Shown here: positions 8,045 through 16,535 of the stretch, piece by piece
Layout: every line of letters starts with the position of its first letter
Position numbering within the stretch: the first letter of the stretch is position 1
From: Bradyrhizobium stylosanthis
GTDB lineage: Bacteria; Pseudomonadota; Alphaproteobacteria; Rhizobiales; Xanthobacteraceae
Direction of reading: 5' to 3'
Assembly: GCF_001641335.1 (NCBI RefSeq)
Contig: NZ_LVEM01000004.1
Location: 748,100 to 812,099 of the forward strand
Length of the DNA stretch: 64,000 nucleotides
Program-made: the position numbers and the translations under genes
The notes under the pieces: model-generated
The model's database searches: none
Told to the model about the DNA's origin: nothing
The model's input: the letters and a program-made list of their open reading frames with translations, nothing else

Positions 8045-10435
8045 ATGTCATTTGAATTGCGACGCGTGCAGCGTCTGGGCGGAGCGAGCCTGCTCCTGCT
8101 CGGTGCCGCCGCCACATCTGCGTTCGCCCAGGAGCTCGCACAGGCACCGACACAGGCGCCTGCCCAGGACAAGTCGTCGACGGAGATCCCGGCCGTCACC
8201 GTGACGGCGCCGAGCCCCATCGTGCGCCGGGTGGTGCCGACCCGCAGCCCGGTCCGCGTCGCCCGCACCGGACGCTCCCGCAGCCAGCAACGCACGGCGG
8301 AAGCAGCGCCGGCGACGCCGATGGCGACCGCGCCTCAGCAGGGCGTTCTCCCTGTTGTGACCAACCAGTTCGCCACGGTCACCGTGGTGCCGAACGAGGA
8401 GATCCGCCGCGAGGGCGGCGGCCAGCTCGGCGATCTCCTGTTCTCGAAGCCCGGAATCACCGGCTCGAGCTTCGCGCCCGGCGCCTCCAGCCGGCCGATC
8501 ATCCGGGGTCTCGACGTCAACCGCGTCGGCATCGTCGAGAACGGCACCAATTCGGGCGGCGCCTCCGATCTCGGCGAGGATCATTTCGTCCCGATCGATC
8601 CGCTCGCGACCAACCAGGTCGAAGTGGTGCGCGGCCCGGCCGCGCTGCGCTACGGCTCGACCTCGATCGGCGGCGTCGTCAGCGCCACCAACAACCGGAT
8701 TCCGGATGCGCTGCCGTCCTGCGCGCCGTCGTTCCAGACCTGGGGCTTGCCGACCAAGGCCCCGCTCGCAAGCGCCGCGACGTCGCCGTGCGTTACCGCC
8801 GAGACGCGCACGGCGTTCTCTTCGGTCGATCGCGGCGTCGAGAGCGGCGTGCTGCTCGACACCGGCGGCGGCAATTTCGCCTTCCATGCCGACGCCTATG
8901 GCCGCACCACCTCGGACTACAACATTCCCGCCTATCCCTACCTGAACGACCAGACGCGTCCCGTGAACGGACGCCAGCCGAACTCGGCGACGCGCTCGGA
9001 CGGCGCCTCGATCGGCGGCTCCTATTTTTTCCAGGGCGGCTATATCGGCGCCGCGATCACGCAGAACGACTCGCTCTACCACATCCCGGGCATCGACGGC
9101 GCCGACCACCAGACGCGGATCGACGGTCACCAGACCAAGATCAACGTCAAGGGCGAGTACCGCCCCGACGCGACCGCGATCGACACCATCCGCTTCTGGG
9201 CCGGGGCGACCGACTACCGCCACAACGAGATTGGCCTGCTTGACCCCGCCGACCTCAACAGCGACGGCATACGGCAGACCTTCACCAACAAGGAGCAGGA
9301 GATCCGCACCGAGGTGCAGTTGATGCCGTTCAACGCGCGCTTCGCCGAGGTGACGACGGCGCTGGGCTTCCAGGTCGGCCATCAGGAACTGAGCGCGCCG
9401 AGCCCGGACAATCCCGGCACGCTGTTCAACGGGTTGTGGGACCCGAACAACAGCACGCGCGTTGCCGGTTACGCCTTCAACGAGTTCAGGTTCACGGAAG
9501 CGACGCGGGCGCAGATCGCCGGACGCATCGAGCATGTCGAGCTGCACGGCACGACGCCCGACTTCCCCGCGGACTATCTGCCCGACGGTACGCCGCAGGC
9601 GGCGATCTCGCGCAATCCCTCCTTCACGCCCAAGAGCGGCAGCATCGGCCTGCTGCAGGACTTGCCGGGCGGCATGGTCGGCAGCATCACCGCGCAATAT
9701 GTCGAGCGTGCGCCGAAGGCGGCCGAGCTGTTCTCCCGCGGCGGCCATGATGCGACGGCGACCTTCGACATCGGCAATCCCAATCTCACCATCGAGACCG
9801 CCAAGTCGGTCGAGCTCGGCGTGCGCAGGGCGACGGGACCGTTCCGTTTCGAGGCGACCGTCTACTACACGCATTTCGACAATTTCATCTATCGCCGCCT
9901 CACCGGCGTGATGTGCGACGACGACTTCGCCTCGTGCGGCAATCCCGGCGCCGAGCTGAACCAGGCGGTCTATTCGCAACGCAATGCCAACTTCCGCGGC
10001 GGCGAATTCCAGTCGCAGCTCGACGTCGGCGCGTTCCAGGGCGGAATCTGGGGTATCGAGAACCAGTTCGACTTCGTCCGCGCCACGTTCAGCGACGGCA
10101 CCAACGTGCCGCGCATTCCGCCCCTGCGGATGGGCGGCGGCGTGTTCTGGCGCGACGACAACTGGCTGATGCGCGTCAACCTGTTGCACGCCTTCGCGCA
10201 GGACAATGTCGCCGTGATCGCGGAGACGCCGACAGCGGGCTACAATCTGTTGAAAGCCGAGGTCAGCTACAAGACCAAGCTCGATCCGAGCCGGTTCGGC
10301 GCACGCGAGATGATCGCCGGCATCGTCGGCAACAACCTCCTCAACGAAAGCATCCGCAACTCGGTGTCCTACACCAAGGACGAGGTCTTGATGCCCGGCA
10401 TCGGCGTGCGGGCGTTTGCGAACTTCAAGTTCTGA
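8045..10435 (+). CDS. TonB-dependent receptor, probable zinc (ZnuD-type) uptake
   Basis: A 796-residue outer-membrane receptor. After the signal peptide (cleavage near AFAQ-EL, about residue 30) comes a TonB-box-like segment EIPAVTVTAP, then an unusually long basic linker (RRVVPTRSP through RTGRSRSQQR) before the plug domain (NQFATVTVVPNEEI, PIIRGLDVNRV, VEVVRGPAALRYGS). The remainder is a 22-strand barrel ending in phenylalanine (AFANFKF), the BAM recognition signal. A loop around residues 222-248 carries two cysteines. The Zur-like operator and DUF2946 neighbour suggest zinc as substrate; copper or another metal complex is the alternative. The ATG at 8045 directly precedes the signal peptide. 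Confidence 0.88.
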   Translation: MSFELRRVQRLGGASLLLLGAAATSAFAQELAQAPTQAPAQDKSSTEIPAVTVTAPSPIVRRVVPTRSPVRVARTGRSRSQQRTAEAAPATPMATAPQQGVLPVVTNQFATVTVVPNEEIRREGGGQLGDLLFSKPGITGSSFAPGASSRPIIRGLDVNRVGIVENGTNSGGASDLGEDHFVPIDPLATNQVEVVRGPAALRYGSTSIGGVVSATNNRIPDALPSCAPSFQTWGLPTKAPLASAATSPCVTAETRTAFSSVDRGVESGVLLDTGGGNFAFHADAYGRTTSDYNIPAYPYLNDQTRPVNGRQPNSATRSDGASIGGSYFFQGGYIGAAITQNDSLYHIPGIDGADHQTRIDGHQTKINVKGEYRPDATAIDTIRFWAGATDYRHNEIGLLDPADLNSDGIRQTFTNKEQEIRTEVQLMPFNARFAEVTTALGFQVGHQELSAPSPDNPGTLFNGLWDPNNSTRVAGYAFNEFRFTEATRAQIAGRIEHVELHGTTPDFPADYLPDGTPQAAISRNPSFTPKSGSIGLLQDLPGGMVGSITAQYVERAPKAAELFSRGGHDATATFDIGNPNLTIETAKSVELGVRRATGPFRFEATVYYTHFDNFIYRRLTGVMCDDDFASCGNPGAELNQAVYSQRNANFRGGEFQSQLDVGAFQGGIWGIENQFDFVRATFSDGTNVPRIPPLRMGGGVFWRDDNWLMRVNLLHAFAQDNVAVIAETPTAGYNLLKAEVSYKTKLDPSRFGAREMIAGIVGNNLLNESIRNSVSYTKDEVLMPGIGVRAFANFKF

Positions 10436-10468
10436 TGTGGGGACGGTCGGGGCCACGGCCCCGACCAC

Positions 10469-10951
10469 TCACGCCGAGCGCGTCAGCCGCTTCTCGAAGC
10501 GCCATTGATCCACCGGAAACGGCCCGTTCGACGTGTCCGACATCATCACGAATTGGCCGGCGTTGCGCCAGCCGCTCTTCTCGTAGAACCGCGCAGCGCG
10601 ATTGTTGCCGATGGCGCAGGCCAGCCACGCCAGTTCGACGCCGCGCGCGGCGAGGCGCGCCTCTGCGTCGGCGATCAGCGCCGCGGCGATGCCCGTGCCG
10701 TGGGCCTGCGACGACACGAAGAGCTGGTACAATTCGTCATTCCTGATGGCGCAGAAGCCGAGCGGTGCGCCGGCTGGCCCCGCAACGCTGATGCCGGGAA
10801 GCATGACCGCCAACCGGTCGCGAAAGCTTGCGAGCGTACGGAGGCGGACCAGTTCGGGCGGTGCCAGCGCGGCATGCGATCCATGCCAGGCGTCGTGCCA
10901 GACTTGTGCGAGATGATCGATCTCACCGGTACTAGCGGGCCGCACCTGCAT
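10469..10951 (-). CDS. GNAT family N-acetyltransferase
   Basis: A 160-residue acetyltransferase. It starts with MQVRPASTGEIDHL, the typical GNAT N-terminal beta-alpha unit, and contains the acetyl-CoA loop SSQAHGTGIAAALIADAEARL followed by ACAIGNNRAARFYEKSGWRN, the canonical motif B. The frame stays open upstream, but that part is encoded by the intergenic repeat at 10971-11057, so I set the start at 10951. The substrate cannot be read from the sequence. It is followed, 33 bp away and convergent, by the TonB receptor gene. Confidence 0.88.
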   Translation of the reverse strand: MQVRPASTGEIDHLAQVWHDAWHGSHAALAPPELVRLRTLASFRDRLAVMLPGISVAGPAGAPLGFCAIRNDELYQLFVSSQAHGTGIAAALIADAEARLAARGVELAWLACAIGNNRAARFYEKSGWRNAGQFVMMSDTSNGPFPVDQWRFEKRLTRSA

Positions 10952-10970
10952 CGCCGTGACTCCGAATGAT

Positions 10971-11057
10971 CGTAGCCCGGATGAGCGAAGCGACATCCGG
11001 GAAACCCGTCGCAACAGAGGCGCTGTCCCGGATTTCGCTTCGCTCATCCGGGCTACG
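10971..11057. repeat. Intergenic palindromic repeat, family CGTAGCCCGGATGAGCGAAG
   Basis: An 87-bp inverted repeat with outer arms CGTAGCCCGGATGAGCGAAG and CTTCGCTCATCCGGGCTACG. It separates the two GNAT genes. A second copy of this family is at 50810-50895. Confidence 0.9.
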
Positions 11058-11068
11058 AAAGACGATCC

Positions 11069-11587
11069 CTACCCTGCCCGCGCCTTGCTCCAGTCGGGGA
11101 TCACCTGCCCCGACACGCCCTCGAAGGCGCCGTCGACGAGCTCGAACACCAGGATGCGGGCAGCATCGACCGGGCCCGGCATGGTGACGCGGCCCTTGGG
11201 GACCGGCTTGAAGCCGACGCGGCTATAATAGGGCTCGTCGCCGACCAGCAGCACCAGGCGGTGGCCTTTCTCCCGGGCGTCCTTCAGCGCTCGCTCCATC
11301 AGCTGGCGGCCGATGCCGCGGTCGCGGAACGGCGGCTCGACCGTGAGCGGCCCGAGCAGCAGCGCCGGCGTGTCGCCGACCAGCACCGGCAATTGCCGGA
11401 CCGAACCCACCAGCAGCGTGCCGATGCGGGCCGTGAAGGACACGTCGAGCAGATGGTCGACATGCTCGCGGATGCGGTAGGCGCTGAGCACGAAGCGGCC
11501 CGGACCGAAGGTGCGCTCGTGCAGCCGTTCGATCGCCTGGGCATCGCCGGCGGCTTCAGGAAGGATAGTGACCGAGAGATCGTTCAT
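11069..11587 (-). CDS. GNAT family N-acetyltransferase (YhbS-like)
   Basis: A 172-residue acetyltransferase. The motif A loop reads LLLGPLTVEPPFRDRGIGRQ and is followed by VLLVGDEPYYSRVGFKPVPK, typical of the YhbS group. I start it at ATG 11587 (MNDLSVTILPEA) because the upstream extension is polar and not GNAT-like and would overlap the next gene. It lies downstream of the membrane protein gene at 11641-12813 on the same strand, so the two may share a transcript. Substrate unknown. Confidence 0.87.
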   Translation of the reverse strand: MNDLSVTILPEAAGDAQAIERLHERTFGPGRFVLSAYRIREHVDHLLDVSFTARIGTLLVGSVRQLPVLVGDTPALLLGPLTVEPPFRDRGIGRQLMERALKDAREKGHRLVLLVGDEPYYSRVGFKPVPKGRVTMPGPVDAARILVFELVDGAFEGVSGQVIPDWSKARAG

Positions 11588-11640
11588 TTGGGCATGCGTC
11601 TTCGAGCGAAATAGACCCGGGTTCGCGTCACGAAAACGCG

Positions 11641-12813
11641 TCAACGAGGGGAGCGGGATAACATCTCGGCGGGCCGGGGTCCATCGGGCTTGTGGCCGGC
11701 CAGCGCCGGTGCCGGACCGGAGGTCAGAACGGACCCGAACAGCAGGGTCCAGAGCGACAGCATCAGAACGGGAATGACGTAATACTGCGTGAAGACCGGG
11801 TGCGTGGCGAAGAACGCGAGGTTCAGCACTAAATTCGCGGCGACCAACAACGTAAGCTGCCTGACGCCGTCATGGCTTGCAAAACGCCACAGCAACGCAG
11901 TCCAGACGCAGGCGATCAGGATCACCGGCATCTGCGTATAGTCGCGAAGATAGGCCTGCAGGACGGCCGGATCGAGGTGCGGTGGGGCCGTGTCCGGGCC
12001 GCCATAGGCCGAGACCAGCGGATTGCCCGAATTGACGAGGTTCGCCGCCAAGACCGGCAACAAACCGACGAGGAACGCGAAGCCGAGCGCGAGGCCCGAC
12101 ACGAAGCTTTCGCGGTTGCGCTGGATCAGGAACGACAATCCGAAGAACAGGAAATAGCCGGCCGCAAGCACGACGTTGGCGATCCTGAAGCTCGCGGACA
12201 GGCCGAGCAGAACACCAACGATGGCGATCGTCGGCAAGCGGCGGCCTTGGCCGGCGAACAGCCTTGCCGTGAAAAGACCGGTCAACGCACAGACGACCAT
12301 GGTCGGCGCCATCGAATAGCTGGCCTTGGTCGGATTGATCATGAAGTAGATCGAGAGCAGGCCGAACAATGCGGCGAGCGCCAGCGATACGGACTCCCGC
12401 GCCCGCCACACGCCGTACAGCGCAAATCCGGCGATGATCATGTTCGCCAGCGCGTAGAGCGGAACGACCTGGAACCCCTCGGGGAACAGTGCCAGCACGA
12501 ACCCAGTGCCCGGCGGCGGTGTCATCACCGACTTGCTGCCGTCGGCGGTCTGGGTGTGGCAAGGCGCGCGCGTCGCGTCGTTCCAGTCCGGATAACCGAT
12601 GCTGCGCAACTTGCCCGCAAGATAGCCGTCGGTTTCATGGGCGAGATTGGTGTCGAGCCCCTGCCATCCGAAGCGCTGGAACAAATGCGCCTGCCTGAGA
12701 TAGCAGATGTCGTCATAGACGCCGCGGCTCTCGCTCCAATACGAGATGAGGCGAACATTGCTGGCCAGAATTGCCAGAAACAAAATCGAAATTAGTATTT
12801 TTACGGATCTCAT
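11641..12813 (-). CDS. Polytopic membrane protein, possible GT-C glycosyltransferase
   Basis: A 390-residue protein with about nine to ten hydrophobic helices. After the first helix comes the loop YDDICYLRQAHLFQRFGWQG, an acidic DD motif in the first periplasmic loop as in GT-C (polyprenyl-phosphate-sugar) glycosyltransferases. The second loop carries PPGTGFVLALFPEG. The helix layout resembles the dolichyl-phosphate-mannose transferase-like group. It is divergent, across 175 bp, from a DPM-type GT2 gene, which would make the lipid-linked sugar it uses. GT-C identity is inferred; it might simply be an uncharacterised membrane protein. Confidence 0.7.
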   Translation of the reverse strand: MRSVKILISILFLAILASNVRLISYWSESRGVYDDICYLRQAHLFQRFGWQGLDTNLAHETDGYLAGKLRSIGYPDWNDATRAPCHTQTADGSKSVMTPPPGTGFVLALFPEGFQVVPLYALANMIIAGFALYGVWRARESVSLALAALFGLLSIYFMINPTKASYSMAPTMVVCALTGLFTARLFAGQGRRLPTIAIVGVLLGLSASFRIANVVLAAGYFLFFGLSFLIQRNRESFVSGLALGFAFLVGLLPVLAANLVNSGNPLVSAYGGPDTAPPHLDPAVLQAYLRDYTQMPVILIACVWTALLWRFASHDGVRQLTLLVAANLVLNLAFFATHPVFTQYYVIPVLMLSLWTLLFGSVLTSGPAPALAGHKPDGPRPAEMLSRSPR

Positions 12814-12988
12814 AATGGTCTGCCAGGCGCGCCTGGCGCAGCTTGAAAAGGGTTCTGCCGCCTGTACAGGAAAAGCATCGGCAAGTATAGCAAGGCTGGA
12901 GCGCGATCAGACCTTGATCAATCGTCATCACGCTCAGGATTGTTGGGGCATGATAATTTCGGAAAATCGATAGACATCTTTCCGGATC

Positions 12989-13777
12989 ATGCGCCAGGAT
13001 TTGCGGGGGCAAGGGGGCGTGGCCAACAGGGAATTGGATTCGACCGGCATGTGCGGTGCTGATGCACCGTCGGGTTCCGCACCGCGGATCCTGCTCGTCA
13101 TCCCCTGTTTTAACGAAGCGGACTCGATCGGCAATTTGCTGAGCGAGGTCGCGGCGACCGGCTGCGACTACCACACGCTGGTCGTCGACGACGGCTCGTC
13201 GGACGCGACGTCCGCGGTGGCAAGCCGCTCCTCGCCGGTGGCGCGCCTCGCGCAGAATCTCGGCATCGGCGGCGCGGTGCAGACCGGCATCAAATACGCG
13301 GCGCGTCAGGACTTCGATTTCTGCATCCAGATCGACGGCGACGGCCAGCACGATCCGCGCGCGATCGCGACGCTCCTGAACGCCTATAGCAAGGACCCCG
13401 CCAACATCACCATCGGAAGCCGCTTCATCGACAATGCCGGCTTCTGCTCCACGCGCATGCGCCGCGCCGGCATCCGCCTGATCGTGCTTGCGCTCAACGG
13501 TCTCTTTGCGGGCGGCCGCATCACCGATCCGACCAGCGGCATGCGGCTGCTCGACCGTTCCGCCATCGCCTTCTTCGCCAAGTCTTATCCGACGGATTTT
13601 CCGGAGCCGATCTCGCTGGCCTGGGCCATGCGCGCAGGGCTAACGGTGAACGAGGTCCCGGTCGAGATGCGTCCGCGCGAGACCGGCGTCAGCTCGATCG
13701 ACGGACTGAAATCGGCGAGCTACATGATCCGCGTGCTCGGCTACATCCTGCTCGCGCGCCTGGTGCGAGCGCCATGA
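12989..13777 (+). CDS. Glycosyltransferase family 2 (DPM1/polyprenyl-phosphate sugar synthase type)
   Basis: A 262-residue GT-A enzyme. Motifs are VIPCFNEADSIGNLL near residues 36-50, LVVDDGSSDAT near 66-77 and the metal-binding IQIDGDGQHDPR near 113-124. The arrangement matches dolichol/undecaprenyl-phosphate hexose synthases, which transfer a sugar from a nucleotide to a polyprenyl phosphate. The C-terminus lacks long helix pairs, so the enzyme is likely peripheral and supported by the DUF2304 protein encoded 62 bp downstream. The first about 20 residues are polar and the true start could be the ATG nearer residue 21. Confidence 0.88.
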   Translation: MRQDLRGQGGVANRELDSTGMCGADAPSGSAPRILLVIPCFNEADSIGNLLSEVAATGCDYHTLVVDDGSSDATSAVASRSSPVARLAQNLGIGGAVQTGIKYAARQDFDFCIQIDGDGQHDPRAIATLLNAYSKDPANITIGSRFIDNAGFCSTRMRRAGIRLIVLALNGLFAGGRITDPTSGMRLLDRSAIAFFAKSYPTDFPEPISLAWAMRAGLTVNEVPVEMRPRETGVSSIDGLKSASYMIRVLGYILLARLVRAP

Positions 13778-13839
13778 CGCCGCGAACCCGGTTTCCCCAT
13801 TCGAACCCAGCAACCATCAAAACAGTCTGAGGAAGCGCC

Positions 13840-14217
13840 ATGACAATCGTCCTTCCGAGCCTGGAGACCGTCGTCGTCATCTCCGCTTTCGCGTTGATCT
13901 ACATGCTGGTGCTGCTGAGGAAGACGATGCAGGGAAAGTTCGATCTCTACGACTTCCTGATGCTGTCCATGGTGGCGATCATCCCCGCGGGCTTCGCGCT
14001 GTTTCCCAGCCTCGCCTATCTCGTCAGCCACCTGACCGGCGTTGTGTTCCCGTTCGTCGTGATGTTCGGCGCGCTGTTCCTCGTGGTGTTCGCCTTCATG
14101 CACAACATGACAGCGCGCCTGCACAAGCTCGAGCGGCAGAACTGCGCGCTGATCCAGGAGCAGAGCCTGATGGCGCTGGAGCTGCAGGCGAAGGAGCGCG
14201 GCCGTTCCGGCGGCTAG
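13840..14217 (+). CDS. DUF2304 domain-containing membrane protein
   Basis: A 125-residue protein with three hydrophobic helices (about 10-25, 38-60, 66-88) and a charged coiled-coil-like tail from MHNMTARLHKLERQN onward. This is the DUF2304 layout, and the family is very often encoded directly after DPM-type GT2 genes, as here. A likely role is membrane partner of the glycosyltransferase; direct evidence is lacking. The stop is 3 bp from the convergent Nudix gene. Confidence 0.85.
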   Translation: MTIVLPSLETVVVISAFALIYMLVLLRKTMQGKFDLYDFLMLSMVAIIPAGFALFPSLAYLVSHLTGVVFPFVVMFGALFLVVFAFMHNMTARLHKLERQNCALIQEQSLMALELQAKERGRSGG

Positions 14218-14220
14218 ATC

Positions 14221-14712
14221 TCAGCGCCACGTCGCGATCAGCTCCTGTCCGCCCATCACCTCGGCGATACGCTGCCGCGTGCCCTGCGTGGTGCCCTCCG
14301 GCAGCGCCGTGACCGTGAAGAATCCGCATTCGACGATCTCGTGGTTGGGCGCAGGCAGCCGGTCCTGCCGGAAATGCCTGACGACATAGACCGCGACGTG
14401 GTCGCGGCGCGAGACGTGGTCGTTGAAGAAGATGCCGTGCAGCACGGCCTCGCCGGTGAGGTCGATGTCGCCCTCCTCCTTGAGCTCGCGCCGCATCGCC
14501 TGCTCCATGGTCTCGCCGAGATCGACGCCGCCGCCGGGCAGATACCAGCCCTGGATGTAGCTGTGCCTGACCAGGAACACCCGGTTCTCGGCGTCCAGCA
14601 CCACGGCGCGGACGCCGAGGGTCATGCCGCGCGCCAGCAGGAACCAGGTGTGGAAGATCCGCCGCAGCAGCGGCTCGAACTTCCGTCGGACGCGGTTCAG
14701 ACGCTCCCCCAT
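14221..14712 (-). CDS. NUDIX hydrolase
   Basis: A 163-residue Nudix protein. The Nudix box spans residues 61-83: G61-x5-E67-x7-R75-E76-L77-K78-E79-E80, with the metal-binding glutamates intact. The glycine that usually follows the EE pair after one residue is D82 here, with G81 before it, a small departure from the consensus. Such enzymes hydrolyse nucleoside diphosphates linked to another group; the substrate is not predictable. The ATG is at 14712, convergent with DUF2304. Confidence 0.9.
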   Translation of the reverse strand: MGERLNRVRRKFEPLLRRIFHTWFLLARGMTLGVRAVVLDAENRVFLVRHSYIQGWYLPGGGVDLGETMEQAMRRELKEEGDIDLTGEAVLHGIFFNDHVSRRDHVAVYVVRHFRQDRLPAPNHEIVECGFFTVTALPEGTTQGTRQRIAEVMGGQELIATWR

Positions 14713-14804
14713 CAGGCTCTCTCAAATTCCCTCGTCAGGCCCTGCTTGCGCAGTTCGCGCGACCTTGCCATTACAGCGCAGCAATAGCGAGGCAATCGCG
14801 CGCC

Positions 14805-15686
14805 ATGACTTCCTTCACGCTCGCCCATCTGTCCGACCCGCATCTGCCGCCGCTGCCGAAGCCGCGGCTGGTCGAGCTCGCCGGCAAGCGCGTGCTCGGC
14901 TACGTCAACTGGACGCGCAACCGCCACAAATACCAGCGCCGCGAGGTGCTCGACGCGCTCGTCGCCGACGTCAGGGCGCAGGCGCCCGACCACATCGCGG
15001 TGACGGGCGATCTCGTCAACCTCGCCATGGAGGCCGAGTTCGCGCCGGCGCGCGCCTGGCTCGACGGGGTCGGGCCGCCCGACCGCGTCACCACGATTCC
15101 CGGCAATCACGACGCCTATGTCCGCGCTACCTTTCATCGCTTCGGCGAGACCTTCGCGCCATATCTTGCGGGCGACGACGGCAGCATCGGATTTCCGAGC
15201 CTGCGCCGGCGCGGGCCGCTGGCACTGATCAGCCTGTCCACGGCGGTGCCGACCCTGCCGTTGATGGCAACGGGCACGCTCGGGCGCGATCAGCTCGCGG
15301 CCCTCGAACGGGTGCTCGAACGGCTCGCGACTGAAGACGTCTTTCGCGTGCTGCTGGTGCATCATCCACTGAAATCCAAGGCGCGCCAGAAGCGGATGAC
15401 GGACTCCGCCGATCTGCTGGCGCTGCTGAAGCGCCACGGCGTCGAGCTGGTCCTGCACGGGCACGACCACATTCATTCGACCATGTGGTTCGAGGGTCCC
15501 AACGGCAACATTCCCGCGATCGGCGTGCCCTCGGCCTCCGCGCTCGCGCACGGCCACTATCCGGCGGCGGCGTATAATCTGTTCAGCATCGAGAAAGACA
15601 ACACCGGCTGGCGCTGCGAGCAGACCGTGCGGGCGCTGGGGTCGGGATTCCAGATCGGGCAGATCAAGCAGGTGAGGTTGGTGTAG
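14805..15686 (+). CDS. Calcineurin-like metallophosphoesterase
   Basis: A 293-residue phosphoesterase with all five metal motifs: DPH at 11-13, VTGDLVN near 65, PGNHDAY near 100, LLVHHPLKS near 185 and LHGHDHIH near 220. It resembles the DNA-repair exonuclease/cAMP phosphodiesterase-like group without a signal peptide, so it is cytosolic. Substrate unknown. The gene is divergent from the Nudix gene and is followed by a palindromic repeat. Confidence 0.92.
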   Translation: MTSFTLAHLSDPHLPPLPKPRLVELAGKRVLGYVNWTRNRHKYQRREVLDALVADVRAQAPDHIAVTGDLVNLAMEAEFAPARAWLDGVGPPDRVTTIPGNHDAYVRATFHRFGETFAPYLAGDDGSIGFPSLRRRGPLALISLSTAVPTLPLMATGTLGRDQLAALERVLERLATEDVFRVLLVHHPLKSKARQKRMTDSADLLALLKRHGVELVLHGHDHIHSTMWFEGPNGNIPAIGVPSASALAHGHYPAAAYNLFSIEKDNTGWRCEQTVRALGSGFQIGQIKQVRLV

Positions 15687-15692
15687 CTGGCT

Positions 15693-15772
15693 GTCATTGC
15701 GAGCGAAGCGAAGCAATCCAGAGTCCCTCCGCGGAAAGATTCCTGGATTGCCTCGCTTCGCTCGCAATGACG
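15693..15772. repeat. Intergenic palindromic repeat, family GTCATTGCGAGCGAAGCGAA
   Basis: An 80-bp inverted repeat. The left arm GTCATTGCGAGCGAAGCGAA ends in GCAATCCAG; the right arm is CTGGATTGC followed by CTTCGCTCGCAATGAC. Three further copies are at 32142-32227, 51551-51630 and, degenerate, 55541-55600. Confidence 0.92.
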
Positions 15773-15784
15773 GCGGAGGAAGCC

Positions 15785-16339
15785 TCACCAGCTCCGCAGG
15801 GCCGCCAGTAAGGCGAGGCCGAACAGCGCGGCCGCCCCGAGCACGAAGCCAAGCACGAACGGCCAGAAGCGCGAACGTCGTGGCGGCGGCGCGACCTCGG
15901 CCTGCGGCTCGGGCGGGACCACCATCGCGCGCTCGCGCTCGACGATGCGCCGCGCGACATAGTCGGTGACGGCCTCGACGATGACCGCCGTGTCGTGCGA
16001 CTCGGCCAGCACGATGCGGCCGAAGCGCGTGTCCTGCACGAAGCGGTACATCCGCTTGTCGCGCCCCATCATGATGTGGGCGACGACGTCGATCCAGAGC
16101 CGCGGCGTATCGCCCTGGCTGATGCCGCGGTCGAACAGGTCGATCTGATCGGGCACCTGGGCGAACAGCGGATCGAGCGCGTCGTTGAGGATCTCGAGCC
16201 GCGCCACCTCGGCGTCCCTGAGGTCGACGACCACGCCGGTCCGGTCGGCGGCCTCGATCCGCGCGCGCAGCAGCGCATCGCGCAGCCGCACCGGGCGCGG
16301 CTGGCCGGGATGGGTCCCGCTGGTCTCGGGCTCTGACAT
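15785..16339 (-). CDS. Hypothetical protein with C-terminal membrane anchor
   Basis: A 184-residue protein I do not recognise. Residues 15-140 are soluble and regular, with RLEILNDALDPLFAQVPDQI and LWIDVVAHIMMGRDKRMYRF, and a DTRFGRIVLAESHD segment. A proline-rich linker (VPPEPQAEVAPPP) and RRSR precede a single hydrophobic helix (WPFVLGFVLGAAALFGLALL) ending 7 residues from the C-terminus. The shape is that of a tail-anchored cytosolic protein. No neighbour clearly explains it. Confidence 0.75.
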   Translation of the reverse strand: MSEPETSGTHPGQPRPVRLRDALLRARIEAADRTGVVVDLRDAEVARLEILNDALDPLFAQVPDQIDLFDRGISQGDTPRLWIDVVAHIMMGRDKRMYRFVQDTRFGRIVLAESHDTAVIVEAVTDYVARRIVERERAMVVPPEPQAEVAPPPRRSRFWPFVLGFVLGAAALFGLALLAALRSW

Positions 16340-16443
16340 TGTCGGCCTCGTCCTCGACTTTTCGCGGTTAACCTATCAGCAACCAAGCTACCCGCAAAGG
16401 CCCTATAATTCCAGATACTTACGGCACCCACAGGCGCGCAACC

Positions 16444-16490
16444 TGTGCCAAAAACAGACGATCCCACCCAGGCAGAGCCTGGATGGGACC
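16444..16490 (-). terminator. Probable rho-independent terminator after the aceA-DUF4170 unit
   Basis: On the minus strand a 14-bp stem with one mismatch (positions 16490-16477 pairing with 16473-16460, loop 3) is followed within nine bases by a T-run at 16454-16450. It is 46 bp downstream of the DUF4170 stop, on the correct strand. Confidence 0.6.
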
Positions 16491-16535
16491 ATCCGTCCTT
16501 GGACGTCTTCTTAGTTCAGGTCGGCGACCCGGCCC

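Noticed and set aside
8048-10468. 806-codon open frame antisense to the TonB receptor
   Set aside because: The composition is Arg/Ala/Gly/Val-rich with no domain, and the sense strand encodes a clear receptor with signal peptide and C-terminal Phe.
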